DNA from: Spirochaetales bacterium
Lineage (GTDB): Bacteria; Spirochaetota; Spirochaetia; Sphaerochaetales; Sphaerochaetaceae
Assembly: GCA_022785155.1 (NCBI GenBank)
Contig: JALFRH010000077.1
Coordinates: forward strand, 1-5,147
Length of the DNA stretch: 5,147 nucleotides
Direction: 5' to 3'
The translations under genes and the position numbers were made by a program. Below are positions 1-5,147 of the stretch, one piece after another; positions within the stretch are counted from its first letter, which is position 1, and each line of letters opens with the position of its first letter. Below the pieces are notes generated by a model that saw only the letters and a list, made by a program, of their open reading frames with translations, was not told the DNA's origin and did not search any database.

Positions 1-840
1 ACCTAAGACATCATTGATTCCGCCTGCCATATCAGAAGGAATAACGGAAAGAACCTCAATAAGTGTAACTGCCTGATCAGAAACATTTTCAACAAGCTTC
101 TTTTGCTCTTCTTCGGTCTTGTCTTCAGAATCCAAAGAACCAATTACAGCCTCTGCATTGTCGAAGAATACATTGGTAATAGCTGTCAATACAACGACAT
201 CGGCCTGAGTGAGTTCCTTTTCTTCTTCACCCTTTCCAATAAGAGTATTGATGGCGTTGTTTATAGTTTCAGCCTGCTTCTTCTCTTCCTCCGTCATATC
301 ATCCGTATTCTTTTCAGACAAGCCTACTTTGTCCCAAATAGCAGAGAGAACCTTCTGGGTTCCTTCAGCAGCCTTCTTGGATTCCTCATCTGCAGGCTTC
401 TTAAGCTCTGCTTCGACTTCAGCCTTACTTCCAGACTTCAAACCATTTATGACACCAGAAATATCGGAAGGAGTGATGATTGCCTCCACTTCATCCAATG
501 CGCCAGCTTTCAGATCAATTGAGAAAGAGTCTTCTCCTTTTCCGAATGTCAATGTCGTCTTTTCAACTACTTCTTCATTTTCTGTCTTTGTTGTAGTCGA
601 GACAGTGAAAATAGTCTTTGCACCCTCACCTTCTCCTGTGGCGAAAGTCTTGGATCCATCCTCTTCCTCTATTACTACACTTGGGTTGGCTTTTGCAGAT
701 TCCATAGAATCGGAAACGACTTTCTTTTCTACACCTGCAACGTTACTTCCCATAGTGTTCATGACATCTATCATTGCATCACAGCCGATGAATGAAAAAA
801 CAAGAGCCAATGCAATAAGTGCCACAACTATTCTTTTCAT
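1..840 (-). CDS. Putative lipoprotein of unknown function (3' end outside window)
   Basis: Reading the minus strand from an ATG at 840, the frame stays open for 280 codons to the left edge, so the C-terminus is missing. Residues 1-20 look like a lipoprotein signal: MKR, a hydrophobic stretch rich in Val, Ala, Leu and Ile, then FIGC with Cys20 as the probable lipidated residue. Phe at -3 departs from the strict L-x-x-C lipobox, but spirochaetes tolerate this. The mature part is hydrophilic and rich in Glu, Lys, Asp and Thr, with no cysteine after Cys20 and no membrane segment. Glu/Lys helical motifs recur: EESKKAAE near residue 152, TEEEKKQAE at 183 and TEEEQKKLVE at 242. The start is supported by GGAGGGGG just upstream. 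The gene diverges from rpsB and is probably not part of that operon. I do not recognise the family; membrane anchoring facing the periplasm or cell surface is inferred from the signal only. Confidence 0.82.
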   Translation of the reverse strand, partial: MKRIVVALIALALVFSFIGCDAMIDVMNTMGSNVAGVEKKVVSDSMESAKANPSVVIEEEDGSKTFATGEGEGAKTIFTVSTTTKTENEEVVEKTTLTFGKGEDSFSIDLKAGALDEVEAIITPSDISGVINGLKSGSKAEVEAELKKPADEESKKAAEGTQKVLSAIWDKVGLSEKNTDDMTEEEKKQAETINNAINTLIGKGEEEKELTQADVVVLTAITNVFFDNAEAVIGSLDSEDKTEEEQKKLVENVSDQAVTLIEVLSVIPSDMAGGINDVLG

Positions 841-853
841 ATTATCCCCCTCC
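841..853 (-). promoter_or_regulatory. Ribosome binding site of the lipoprotein gene
   Basis: On the minus strand the 13 bases before the ATG read GGAGGGGGATAAT. This is a strong Shine-Dalgarno core (GGAGG at 853-849) with eight bases to the start, and it fixes the start at 840. The core runs into a stretch of five G. Confidence 0.75.
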
Positions 854-907
854 ATTCGCGGAATAGAATAAGTTAAGTTACAATTTTTAAACTATATTTT
901 TTTCTTT

Positions 908-936
908 ATGTTACATTTATATAGGATTTTTTCCAA
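908..936 (-). promoter_or_regulatory. Candidate promoter for the lipoprotein gene
   Basis: On the minus strand, TTGGAA (936-931) and TAACAT (913-908) are separated by 17 bases, giving a sigma-70-like arrangement with four of six matches in each box. Transcription would start near 901 and leave a leader of about 60 nt before the lipoprotein ATG. The surrounding DNA is very AT-rich, so chance matches are likely and this is only a candidate. Confidence 0.33.
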
Positions 937-954
937 GAAAAATATCACATACAA

Positions 955-983
955 TTGATAACACCCCCCAAATGGTGTAATAT
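955..983 (+). promoter_or_regulatory. Probable sigma-70-type promoter of the rpsB operon
   Basis: TTGATA (955-960, five of six matches to the -35 consensus) and TAATAT (978-983, four of six) are separated by exactly 17 bases. An A/T-rich stretch around 935-950 lies just upstream and could act as an UP element. The expected start is near 990, giving a leader of about 100 nt before rpsB. This is the best promoter match seen in the intergenic region. The spacer contains a run of six C (964-969). An alternative -10 reading is TGTAAT at 976-981 with a 15-base spacer. Confidence 0.6.
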
Positions 984-1017
984 ACGGAAGGCTTTGAAGC
1001 CAAATTTCCTTCCGTAT
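982..1017 (+). promoter_or_regulatory. Perfect 10-bp inverted repeat at the rpsB promoter/leader
   Basis: ATACGGAAGG (982-991) is the exact reverse complement of CCTTCCGTAT (1008-1017), with 16 bases between. A smaller palindrome, GGCTT-TG-AAGCC (990-1001), overlaps the left arm. The left arm starts at the end of the predicted -10 box and spans the predicted transcription start. It could therefore be a protein-binding operator, or an RNA hairpin if transcription starts upstream of 982. No T-run follows, so it is not an intrinsic terminator. The repeat is seen directly; its role is inference. Confidence 0.5.
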
Positions 1018-1045
1018 GGAAGAGACATAGTGCAAGGGAACCGAA

Positions 1046-1061
1046 ACTTGAGTATTCAAGT
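1046..1061 (+). promoter_or_regulatory. Small hairpin in the rpsB leader
   Basis: ACTTGA (1046-1051) and TCAAGT (1056-1061) form a perfect six-base-pair stem with a GTAT loop, lying 12 bases before the Shine-Dalgarno sequence of rpsB. In E. coli the rpsB leader is the target of feedback by S2; whether this leader does the same cannot be judged from sequence alone. Confidence 0.35.
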
Positions 1062-1073
1062 AAAGGGTTTGCG

Positions 1074-1080
1074 AAAGGAG
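1074..1080 (+). promoter_or_regulatory. Ribosome binding site of rpsB
   Basis: AAAGGAG lies nine bases before the ATG at 1090. It decides between this start and the longer open frame that begins at 955: the 1090 ATG has a good site and gives the expected S2 N-terminus. Confidence 0.85.
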
Positions 1081-1089
1081 AAAACTACT

Positions 1090-1941
1090 ATGGCAGTAGT
1101 AACAATGAAGAGCCTGCTCGAGTCAGGCGTACATTTCGGCCATCAGACAAAAAGATGGAATCCAAAGATGGCTCGTTTCATTTTCACAGAAAGAAACGGA
1201 ATCCATATCATCGACCTTCAGAAGACAAGTGCTTGTATCGTCGAAGCCTATGAAGCTGTAAGAGCTCAGGTCAAGAACGAGAAGCAGATTCTTTTCGTCG
1301 GTACAAAGAAGCAGGCACAGCAGGCTATTGAGACAGAAGCAAAGAGATGTGGCATGCCTTATGTCTCCAACAGATGGCTTGGCGGTATGCTTACAAACTT
1401 CGCTACAATCAAGAAGTCAGTTGCAAAGCTCAAGAAGCTTGAAAGAGAACAGGCTGACGGAACATTCGATTCCCTCACAAAGAAGGAAGTCGCTCTCCGC
1501 ACAAAAGAAATGGCAAAGCTTGAGAGAGATCTCGGCGGTATCAAGGATATGAAGGATCTTCCTGGTGCACTCTTCGTCATCGATACCAAGAAAGAAGCTC
1601 TCGCTGTTGCAGAAGCAAAGAGACTTGGAATCCCAGTTATCGCTGTTGTTGATACAAACTGTGATCCTACAGATATTTCCTACCCAATTCCTGGTAACGA
1701 TGATGCTATCAGAGCAATCTCTCTCTTCGTTGAGATCATTGCAAACGCAGTAATCGATGCTGATAGCGAAGCTGGAATCCAGATCATCGAATCTCTCGAA
1801 GATGAAGAAGAAATGGCTGAAGCTAATCCAACTCCAGAAGAGAAGGATGAAATCATCGAAGATTATTCCAACTACACTCCAAGTGAAGAAAAGGACGAGG
1901 TAGAGGAAGATTCCGAAGAAGAGGAATACTTCAACAAGTAA
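1090..1941 (+). CDS. rpsB: 30S ribosomal protein S2
   Basis: This 283-residue protein is ribosomal protein S2, which joins the small subunit late in assembly and is needed for S1 binding in bacteria that have S1. The N-terminus MAVVTMKSLLESGVHFGHQ is typical, followed by the hallmark stretches RWNPKMARFIF, NGIHIIDLQKT, ILFVGTKKQAQ, NRWLGGMLTNF, and DTNCDPTDISYPIPGNDDAIRAI near residues 200-222. The family core ends near residue 231. Residues 232-283 form an added tail with 24 Asp/Glu in 52 residues and only three Lys; E. coli S2 has 241 residues. The start at 1090 is chosen for its AAAGGAG site and the family N-terminus. It is the first gene of the operon, 30 bases ahead of tsf, and codon use (many AAG, CTT/CTC and ATC) fits high expression. 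Confidence 0.97.
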   Translation: MAVVTMKSLLESGVHFGHQTKRWNPKMARFIFTERNGIHIIDLQKTSACIVEAYEAVRAQVKNEKQILFVGTKKQAQQAIETEAKRCGMPYVSNRWLGGMLTNFATIKKSVAKLKKLEREQADGTFDSLTKKEVALRTKEMAKLERDLGGIKDMKDLPGALFVIDTKKEALAVAEAKRLGIPVIAVVDTNCDPTDISYPIPGNDDAIRAISLFVEIIANAVIDADSEAGIQIIESLEDEEEMAEANPTPEEKDEIIEDYSNYTPSEEKDEVEEDSEEEEYFNK

Positions 1942-1971
1942 TTTATCCGCAGTATATAGGAGATTAAAACT

Positions 1972-2826
1972 ATGGCAGCTATTTCAGCAGCAGATGTAAA
2001 GAAGCTCAGAGACATTACTGGAGCAGGTATGATGGACTGCAAGAAGGCTCTCACTCAGGCAGACGGAGATTTCGCAGGCGCTGAGAAGATCCTCAAGGAA
2101 ATGGGCCTTGCAGCAGTTGCAAAGAGACAGGACAGAGCAACTGAAAACGGTAGAGTCTTTGTTAAGAGCAACGGTAAGAAGGTCGTTATGCTTTCACTTT
2201 CTTGTGAAACAGACTTCGTTGCCAAGAACGACGACTTCAAGAAGCTTGGTGAAGACCTCTGTGATGTTATCCTGGAGAAGGGATATACAGAACCAAACGA
2301 AGAGCTCAAGGGTATGGTGGATGCTCTCATCGCCATCATCAAAGAGAACATGAACTTGGTTTCCTTCTCTGTTACAGATATTCCTGAGAATGGATATTGT
2401 GCAACATATATCCATGGTGAAGGTGCAGTTGCTGTATCCATCATCCTCAAGGCAGACAATGCAGCCGTATTTGAAAATGACAGCGTCAAGGAACTTGCAC
2501 ACGACCTGGCTCTTCATGCAGCAGCTTACAAACCACAGTATCTCTGTGATTCTGTTGTTCCAAAGGAATATGAAGAAGAGCAGCTCGGCATCTTTAGAGC
2601 ACAGGTTGCTCAGGATGAGAAGCTTGCTTCCAAGCCAGACAAGGTCAAGGAAGGCATCGTAAGAGGAAAGCTTTCCAAGCTCTACAAGGATGTTTGTTTC
2701 CTCGATCAGGCATTTGTCAAGGATGACACCAAGAGTGTTTCCCAGGCAGTTGCTGAATGTGGAAAGGCAGCAGGAGCTAAGATCGAAGTTGTTTCCTACA
2801 GTGTCATTATGGCAGGTCTCAAATAA
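1972..2826 (+). CDS. tsf: Translation elongation factor Ts
   Basis: EF-Ts is the cytoplasmic nucleotide exchange factor that releases GDP from EF-Tu so that it can bind GTP and aminoacyl-tRNA again. The 284-residue product is of normal length (E. coli 283). The N-terminal UBA-like domain shows VKKLRDITGAGMMDCKKAL (residues 9-27). The core has the EF-Tu contact motif TDFV at residues 80-83, and the C-terminal half has LALHAAAYKPQYLCDSVVP and FLDQAFVKDDTKSV. The ATG is preceded by AGGAG (1958-1962) nine bases away. It follows rpsB by 30 bases, the usual pairing. It ends in tandem stops (TAATAA), the second of which overlaps the frr ribosome binding site. Lysine is AAG in 29 of 32 codons, as expected for a very abundant protein. 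Confidence 0.97.
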   Translation: MAAISAADVKKLRDITGAGMMDCKKALTQADGDFAGAEKILKEMGLAAVAKRQDRATENGRVFVKSNGKKVVMLSLSCETDFVAKNDDFKKLGEDLCDVILEKGYTEPNEELKGMVDALIAIIKENMNLVSFSVTDIPENGYCATYIHGEGAVAVSIILKADNAAVFENDSVKELAHDLALHAAAYKPQYLCDSVVPKEYEEEQLGIFRAQVAQDEKLASKPDKVKEGIVRGKLSKLYKDVCFLDQAFVKDDTKSVSQAVAECGKAAGAKIEVVSYSVIMAGLK

Positions 2827-2838
2827 TAAGGAGAAGCC

Positions 2839-3393
2839 ATGCAGAACGTAATCAACAACTGCAGTGAAAAAATGAAGAAAAGCGTAGCCAGCCTCCAGGC
2901 TGACTATGCTCAGCTTAGAACAGGAAGAGCTTCTGCAGCTCTCTTCGACAAGCTCAAGGTAGATTACTATGGAGCTGAAACTCCATTGTCACAGGTTGCT
3001 TCCATTTCTGTCCCAGAGGCAAGAATGGTTGTCATCCAGCCTTGGGACAAGACAGTCCTTCCTGCCATTGAGAAAGCAATCCAGAAGTCTGAGCTTGGAC
3101 TTAATCCAAACAATGACGGAAAGCTTATCAGAGTCAACTTCCCTGCCCTTACAGCTGATAGAAGAAAGGAGCTTGCAAAGCAGGCCAAGGCTACAGCAGA
3201 GCAGTCAAGAGTCGCAGTAAGAAATATCCGCCGCGACGCTATGGAAGAACTCAAGAAGATGCAGAAGGCAGGCGATATCTCAGAAGATGAACAGAAGGAT
3301 GGAGAAACAAAGATCCAGAAGCTGACAGATTCCGCTATTGCCGACATCAACAAGGTAGCAGAAGCTAAAGAAAAAGAAATCATGGAGATTTGA
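2839..3393 (+). CDS. frr: Ribosome recycling factor
   Basis: RRF acts with EF-G to split the ribosome from mRNA and tRNA after termination. The 184-residue product is nearly the same length as the E. coli protein (185). Family motifs appear in order: QLRTGRAS (25-32), DYYGAETPLSQVASISVPEARMV (42-64), IQPWDK (66-71), LNPNNDGKLIRVNFPALTADRRKEL (88-112) and VRNIRRDAMEELKK (127-140). The Arg pair of the last motif matches the functionally essential region around Arg132 of E. coli RRF. AAGGAG (2828-2833) lies five bases before the ATG. In many bacteria pyrH sits between tsf and frr; here the gap is only 12 bases. It is the last of the three strongly codon-biased translation genes. Confidence 0.97.
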   Translation: MQNVINNCSEKMKKSVASLQADYAQLRTGRASAALFDKLKVDYYGAETPLSQVASISVPEARMVVIQPWDKTVLPAIEKAIQKSELGLNPNNDGKLIRVNFPALTADRRKELAKQAKATAEQSRVAVRNIRRDAMEELKKMQKAGDISEDEQKDGETKIQKLTDSAIADINKVAEAKEKEIMEI

Positions 3394-3394
3394 C

Positions 3395-3406
3395 GAGGTT
3401 ATTGTG
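3395..3406 (+). promoter_or_regulatory. Ribosome binding site and GTG start of uppS
   Basis: GAGG (3395-3398) starts one base after the frr stop codon and lies five bases before GTG (3404-3406). The next in-frame ATG (3434-3436) is the Met of the MDGNGRW motif, which cannot be the start because the preceding LNHLACI strand belongs to the fold. So GTG is the start. The weak site and non-ATG start suggest lower translation than the genes upstream. Confidence 0.7.
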
Positions 3407-4090
3407 GGGAGTCTTAATCATCTTGCATGCATTATGGATGGGAATGGTCGTTGGGCAGAAAAAAAAGGCCTAAAGAGAACCGATGGACACAAAGAAGGGG
3501 CTTATGCCGCTGAAAGGGTCGCAAAAGGATGCATCAAGAATAATATAAGATTCCTCACCCTCTATTGCTTCTCCACTGAAAACTGGAAAAGACCCAAAGA
3601 TGAGGTGAACTATCTTATGGGTCTTTTATCTATGCAAGTCCAAGCAAATATACCTAAGTTCAATAAACTTGACATCAGGATCCTTTTCTTGGGAAACAAG
3701 GATGGCATTCCTGAATCTGCCTATAAAGGACTAATGAAAGCTGTAGAAGCTACAAAAAATAATACTACCCTTACAGTTCAACTTGCAATAAACTACGGAG
3801 GATGGGATGAAATAGCTAGAGCCATCAACAAAGCTCTTAGTGCAGGTATATCAAGTTTCACACCTGAAACCCTCTTGTCTTTTGTTGACAATCCTTCTGT
3901 TCCTCTTCCAGATATGATAGTAAGAAGTGCAGGAGAAGAGCGTCTCAGCGGTTTCATGCTTTTACAGTCCAATTATTCTGAGTTTGGTTTTTATGATGAT
4001 CTTTGGCCAGATTGGAATGAGGCTATGGTAGATAGAATTGTATCTGATTACCAAAGCAGGACACGTAAATATGGAGGGTTGGTAAAATGA
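3404..4090 (+). CDS. uppS: Undecaprenyl diphosphate synthase (cis-prenyltransferase)
   Basis: UppS condenses farnesyl diphosphate with isopentenyl diphosphate units in the cis configuration to make the C55 carrier used for peptidoglycan and other surface polymers. The 228-residue product is a little short for the family (E. coli 253), mainly at the C-terminus. The catalytic Asp is D12 in MDGNGRW. DGHKEGA (27-33), LTLYCFSTENWKRP (51-64), AINYGGWDEI (128-137), and IVRSAGEERLSGF (172-184) follow, with the Glu of NYSEFGF at 193 and LWPDW at 200-204. R174, E178, R180 and E193 correspond to substrate-binding residues of the E. coli enzyme. Trp134 is odd: the motif is normally NYGGR. Translation starts at GTG 10 bases after frr and the stop overlaps cdsA by four bases. 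Codon use shifts to AT-rich (AAA 13, AAG 4). Confidence 0.95.
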   Translation: MGSLNHLACIMDGNGRWAEKKGLKRTDGHKEGAYAAERVAKGCIKNNIRFLTLYCFSTENWKRPKDEVNYLMGLLSMQVQANIPKFNKLDIRILFLGNKDGIPESAYKGLMKAVEATKNNTTLTVQLAINYGGWDEIARAINKALSAGISSFTPETLLSFVDNPSVPLPDMIVRSAGEERLSGFMLLQSNYSEFGFYDDLWPDWNEAMVDRIVSDYQSRTRKYGGLVK

Positions 4091-4926
4091 GTAGTTCCCT
4101 TATGACAAGAGTTATTACCGCAGTAGTAGCACTACCTATTTTGATTTGTTCCATTGTATTCCTTCCACAATTCAACCACCTTGCTTTTGCCATTATAGTA
4201 ATTGCAGCAAACTCCATTGGAACATGGGAGCTGCATAATAATATATTAAAAAAGAAAATCGATGTTCCTTTTACTGGATATCTGGGTATTCTTCTTCCAG
4301 TGGTGGAACTATTAAATAATTACACTTTGAATATACCTGGATTGGTCGCCTTTGTATTGGCTGCCTTACTTGGTTTTGCCTTCTTGGTAGAGGTATTGCA
4401 TGGAGCAAAAGATAATTTCTTCGGTTCCATAGAAAGGATATCTGCAACATGTCTAACTCTCTGCTACCCTAGCCTCTTTATGGTATATGCCATTAGATTG
4501 TGTTTTCTTTTTAAAGGACCAAATCTGATACTTATTTTCCTTGCAATAGTTTTTGGTTCTGATTCCATGGCATATTTCAGTGGAATGCTCTTTGGCAAGA
4601 ACAACAAAGGCTTTGTAAAGTGCTCACCAAACAAGTCCATTGCAGGCTTTATTGGCGGAACCTTTGGTATATCGATCATAATGACAGTTTTACTTGTCAT
4701 CTTCCCGGGAATGCTGAATATTTCTCCTCTAAAAATGTTCATCATCGCCTTCCCTACAGCAATCTTCGGAACCTTTGGAGATCTTTTTGAATCCATGCTT
4801 AAGAGAAGTGCAGGTGTCAAAGATGCAGGTGTAGTCATTCCTGGAAGAGGAGGAATGCTCGATTGTATAGACTCCCTTTCCATTGCTATTCCAATTTTCA
4901 CTATGATTTATGAGTTGTTGGCATAA
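4087..4926 (+). CDS. cdsA: Phosphatidate cytidylyltransferase (CDP-diacylglycerol synthase)
   Basis: CdsA is a multi-pass inner-membrane enzyme that converts phosphatidic acid and CTP to CDP-diacylglycerol, the precursor of the main phospholipids. The 279-residue protein has about eight hydrophobic segments, beginning at residues 9-27. Family motifs lie in the C-terminal half: FGSDSMAYFSGMLFGKN (156-172), SPNKSIAGFIGG (180-191), FGDLFESMLKR (230-240) and the CDP-DAG synthase signature at 236-262, where K239, R240, K245, D246, D259 and D262 are kept. Two positions differ from the classic signature: Arg254 for His in PGHGG, and Cys260 for Arg in LDRxD. The ATG overlaps the uppS stop as ATGA, with GGAGGG (4073-4078) eight bases upstream, so the two are translationally coupled. 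Variant residues do not look inactivating, since the metal-binding acids remain. Confidence 0.94.
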   Translation: MSSSLMTRVITAVVALPILICSIVFLPQFNHLAFAIIVIAANSIGTWELHNNILKKKIDVPFTGYLGILLPVVELLNNYTLNIPGLVAFVLAALLGFAFLVEVLHGAKDNFFGSIERISATCLTLCYPSLFMVYAIRLCFLFKGPNLILIFLAIVFGSDSMAYFSGMLFGKNNKGFVKCSPNKSIAGFIGGTFGISIIMTVLLVIFPGMLNISPLKMFIIAFPTAIFGTFGDLFESMLKRSAGVKDAGVVIPGRGGMLDCIDSLSIAIPIFTMIYELLA

Positions 4927-4928
4927 TT

Positions 4929-5147
4929 ATGAGAAGAATTCTTATCCTAGGTTCCACAGGTAGTATTGGAACTACATGTCTTAACTATATAAGAAAGAGT
5001 AATCCAGGCTTTCAAGTTGTAGGTCTTACAGCCCATAAGAATATTGAAAAACTAAATAGCCTCTCAAAGGAATTTTCCTGCCCTACCCTTATAACAGATC
5101 CAATCGAGTCGTCGGGCTTAAAAGAGTTTTTTATTAAAACAAAACCA
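4929..5147 (+). CDS. dxr: 1-deoxy-D-xylulose 5-phosphate reductoisomerase, N-terminal part
   Basis: Dxr rearranges and reduces DXP with NADPH to 2-C-methyl-D-erythritol 4-phosphate, the committed step of the MEP isoprenoid pathway, in the cytoplasm. Only the first 73 residues are present; the frame is open to the right edge. The N-terminus RRILILGSTGSIG (residues 2-14) is the hallmark NADPH-binding Rossmann loop of Dxr, and VVGLTAHKNIEKL (30-42) matches the second strand and following helix. The ATG is only two bases after the cdsA stop, with no clear Shine-Dalgarno sequence (GAG at 4912-4914 is too far), so translation probably depends on ribosomes finishing cdsA. The pathway product feeds UppS upstream, which explains the grouping. 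Confidence 0.93.
   Translation, partial: MRRILILGSTGSIGTTCLNYIRKSNPGFQVVGLTAHKNIEKLNSLSKEFSCPTLITDPIESSGLKEFFIKTKP

Noticed and set aside
209..871. A plus-strand open frame of 220 codons with many Ser and Phe
   Set aside because: It is the antisense of the lipoprotein gene. Its Ser/Phe-rich composition is what results from reading Glu/Lys-rich codons backwards, and it has no convincing ribosome binding site. The overlapping frame at 103-522 is rejected for the same reason.
964..969. Run of six C in the spacer of the rpsB promoter as a phase-variation switch
   Set aside because: Homopolymer tracts in promoter spacers do switch some surface genes, but six bases is short for slippage and rpsB is essential, so on/off switching is unlikely.
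982..1017. The inverted repeat as an intrinsic terminator
   Set aside because: No T-run follows either arm on either strand, and it lies directly before the start of an operon.
955..1089. Upstream extension of rpsB by 45 codons
   Set aside because: The extension covers the promoter and the inverted repeats, lacks family similarity, and has no ribosome binding site, while the ATG at 1090 has AAAGGAG at good spacing and gives the standard S2 N-terminus.
2055..2489. Minus-strand open frames across tsf, frr (2967-3383) and cdsA (4464-4901)
   Set aside because: Each lies fully opposite a well-supported conserved gene, shows Ser/Leu/Phe-rich antisense composition, and has no recognisable domain or ribosome binding site.
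3377..3391. AAATC/GATTT inverted repeat across the frr stop, as a possible attenuator before uppS
   Set aside because: The stem is only five A/T-rich base pairs with no T-run, too weak to end transcription; the matches are likely chance.

Overview
The window looks like a conserved chromosomal core region from a spirochaete, most likely treponeme-like. Three things point there: the gene order rpsB-tsf-frr-uppS-cdsA-dxr with no pyrH between tsf and frr, an S2 protein with a long acidic tail, and a divergent lipoprotein with a relaxed FIGC lipobox of the kind common in spirochaetes. The assignment rests on remembered gene order and motif style, not on a database search, so the phylum is moderately likely and the genus is not resolved.

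Layout. Positions 1-840 (minus strand) hold the first 280 codons of an acidic, lysine- and glutamate-rich putative lipoprotein of unknown function, whose 3' end lies outside the window. Positions 841-1089 are a divergent intergenic region with ribosome binding sites for both sides, a good sigma-70-like promoter for the plus-strand operon (TTGATA-N17-TAATAT), a weaker minus-strand promoter candidate, and two perfect inverted repeats in the rpsB promoter/leader. From 1090 to the right edge is one tight plus-strand operon: rpsB (ribosomal protein S2), tsf (elongation factor Ts), frr (ribosome recycling factor), uppS (undecaprenyl diphosphate synthase), cdsA (phosphatidate cytidylyltransferase) and the first 73 codons of dxr (DXP reductoisomerase). 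Gaps are 30, 12, 10, -4 and 2 bases, and no terminator was seen between genes.

How the genes work together. The first half supplies translation factors: S2 for the small subunit, EF-Ts to recharge EF-Tu, and RRF to split post-termination ribosomes. The second half supplies the cell envelope. Dxr commits to the MEP isoprenoid pathway, UppS extends isoprenoid units into the C55 carrier for cell-wall building blocks, and CdsA makes CDP-diacylglycerol for phospholipids. Codon use changes at the frr/uppS junction (lysine AAG:AAA is 29:3 in tsf and 4:13 in uppS), which suggests the translation genes are expressed more strongly than the envelope genes downstream.

I found no mobile element, CRISPR array, RNA gene or new multigene system. 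The items most worth a second look are the unknown lipoprotein, the inverted repeats at the rpsB promoter, and departures from family signatures in CdsA and UppS.
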